A DNA stretch of 64,000 nt. Origin: Streptomyces roseoviridis. GTDB taxonomy: Bacteria > Actinomycetota > Actinomycetes > Streptomycetales > Streptomycetaceae. Location of the stretch: contig NZ_BAAAWU010000001.1 in assembly GCF_039535235.1 (NCBI RefSeq), positions 2,046,001-2,110,000 of the forward strand, read 5' to 3'. The position numbers and the translations under genes are program-made. The notes under the pieces were generated by a model. That model worked only from the letters and a program-made list of their open reading frames with translations. It had not been told where the DNA came from and did no database searches. This document shows, one piece after another, positions 63,424 through 64,000 of this stretch (the first letter of the stretch is position 1; every line of letters starts with the position of its first letter).

Positions 63424-64000
63424 ATGGGTCTCTTCAGCCGCAAGAACAACGAGTCCGCCGCCACCTCCGCCGTCGCCACCCTCCCGGTGGACCCGGCCCT
63501 CGCCGCGCTGACCGGCTCGTACACCATCGACCCGGCCCACAGCAGCATCGGCTTCACCGTGCGTCACGCGATGGTCACGAACGTGCGCGGCGGCTTCGGC
63601 GAGTACGAGGGCACGCTGGACCTGAACGGCTCCGACCCGGCCTCCTCCAGCGCCGCGATCGACGTGCGGATCGCCTCCGTCGACACGGGCATCGCCGACC
63701 GCGACGCCCACCTGCGCGGCGGCGACTTCTTCGACGCCGAGCGCTTCCCGCTGATGACGTTCCGCTCCACGGGGGCCGAGCAGCTGGGCGGCGACCTGTA
63801 CCGCATCACCGGCGACCTCACCATCAAGGACGTCACCAAGCCGCTCTCCATCGACCTGGAGTTCAACGGCGTGGCCACGGACGTCTACGGCAACGAGCGC
63901 GTCGGCTTCGAGGGCTCGGCCGAGATCCTGCGCTCCGAGTGGGGCCTGACCTGGAACGCGGCCCTGGAGACCGGCGGCGTCATGGTCAGCGACAAGGTGA
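63424..64000 (+). CDS. YceI-family protein, partial (no stop in window)
   Basis: At least 192 residues, running off the window edge. After a short basic start (MGLFSRKNNES) with no signal peptide comes the YceI lipocalin-like fold: YTIDPAHSSIGFTVRHAMVTNVRG, DTGIADRDAHLRGGDFFDAERFP, LYRITGDLTIKDVTKPLSI and VGFEGSAEILRSEWGLTW. YceI proteins bind amphiphilic or isoprenoid-like ligands, and related Streptomyces proteins are often linked to oxidative or acid stress. ATG at 63424 behind AAGGAGCAGTC. The intracellular form is usual in Streptomyces. Confidence 0.9.
   Translation, partial: MGLFSRKNNESAATSAVATLPVDPALAALTGSYTIDPAHSSIGFTVRHAMVTNVRGGFGEYEGTLDLNGSDPASSSAAIDVRIASVDTGIADRDAHLRGGDFFDAERFPLMTFRSTGAEQLGGDLYRITGDLTIKDVTKPLSIDLEFNGVATDVYGNERVGFEGSAEILRSEWGLTWNAALETGGVMVSDKV

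Overview
The window is chromosomal DNA from a Streptomyces or very close relative. It has very high GC with strong third-position G/C bias and many GTG starts. It carries actinobacterial markers: two GTPase conservons, an HU protein with a lysine-rich tail (HupS), NdgR next to leuCD, and an acyl-CoA carboxylase epsilon subunit. From memory, the gene order matches the S. coelicolor core segment running from smc through rnc, recG, leuCD, gltX and the conservons to accB.

Layout. 1-3.7 kb: end of an NCS1 permease, an LLM oxidoreductase, a small membrane protein and a sugar MFS transporter. 3.8-9.5 kb: smc, a 70-residue coiled-coil protein, acylphosphatase and a secreted CAP protein. 9.53-10.97 kb: a foreign-looking insert with poor Streptomyces codon use, bracketed by a 13-bp direct repeat. 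It holds a decayed regulator remnant and an unknown gene. 11-21.2 kb: a WrbA-like flavoprotein with a divergent HxlR regulator, then a long minus-strand housekeeping run (FakA-like protein, recG, rsmD, coaD, a DivIVA-like coiled coil, DUF177, rpmF, rnc, mutM). 21.4-32.7 kb: rpmB, thiL-thiD, an Lrp-type sensor domain, a DUF3515 lipoprotein, ddl, gpsA-plsC, fbiD, hupS, and leuCD with divergent ndgR. 32.8-36.9 kb: five tRNA genes (Glu, Gln, Glu, Glu, Gln), a HAD hydrolase, gltX and an FAH-family hydrolase. 37.4-48.0 kb: two tandem conservons, cvnA1-D1 and cvnA2-D2. 48.2-54.1 kb: a compact six-gene operon of Ser/Thr kinase, YbjN-like protein, membrane-anchored Arg/Glu-repeat protein, vWA protein, PP2C phosphatase and a second kinase with a zinc knuckle and membrane anchor. 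54.1-55.9 kb: accE and accB. 56-64 kb: a secreted polysaccharide lyase (PL8), a GH101 endo-alpha-N-acetylgalactosaminidase, a small secreted M15-like protein and the start of a YceI protein.

How the parts work together. The conservons encode sensor-kinase-like ATPase, roadblock, DUF742 and Ras-like GTPase modules that form membrane-associated signalling complexes. The operon directly downstream has the kinase / vWA / PP2C composition of the TerY-P phospho-signalling triads, here extended by two membrane-anchored parts. It is the best candidate in the window for an under-described system. GluRS and the Glu/Gln tRNAs lie together; in actinobacteria GluRS normally charges both tRNAs, with Gln-tRNA finished by GatCAB. 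The right end looks like a small secreted glycan-degrading locus.

Limits. All functional calls come from reading motifs by eye. No searches were run. Start codons were chosen from Shine-Dalgarno sequences, gene overlaps and known family N-termini. Comparisons with S. coelicolor gene order are from memory.
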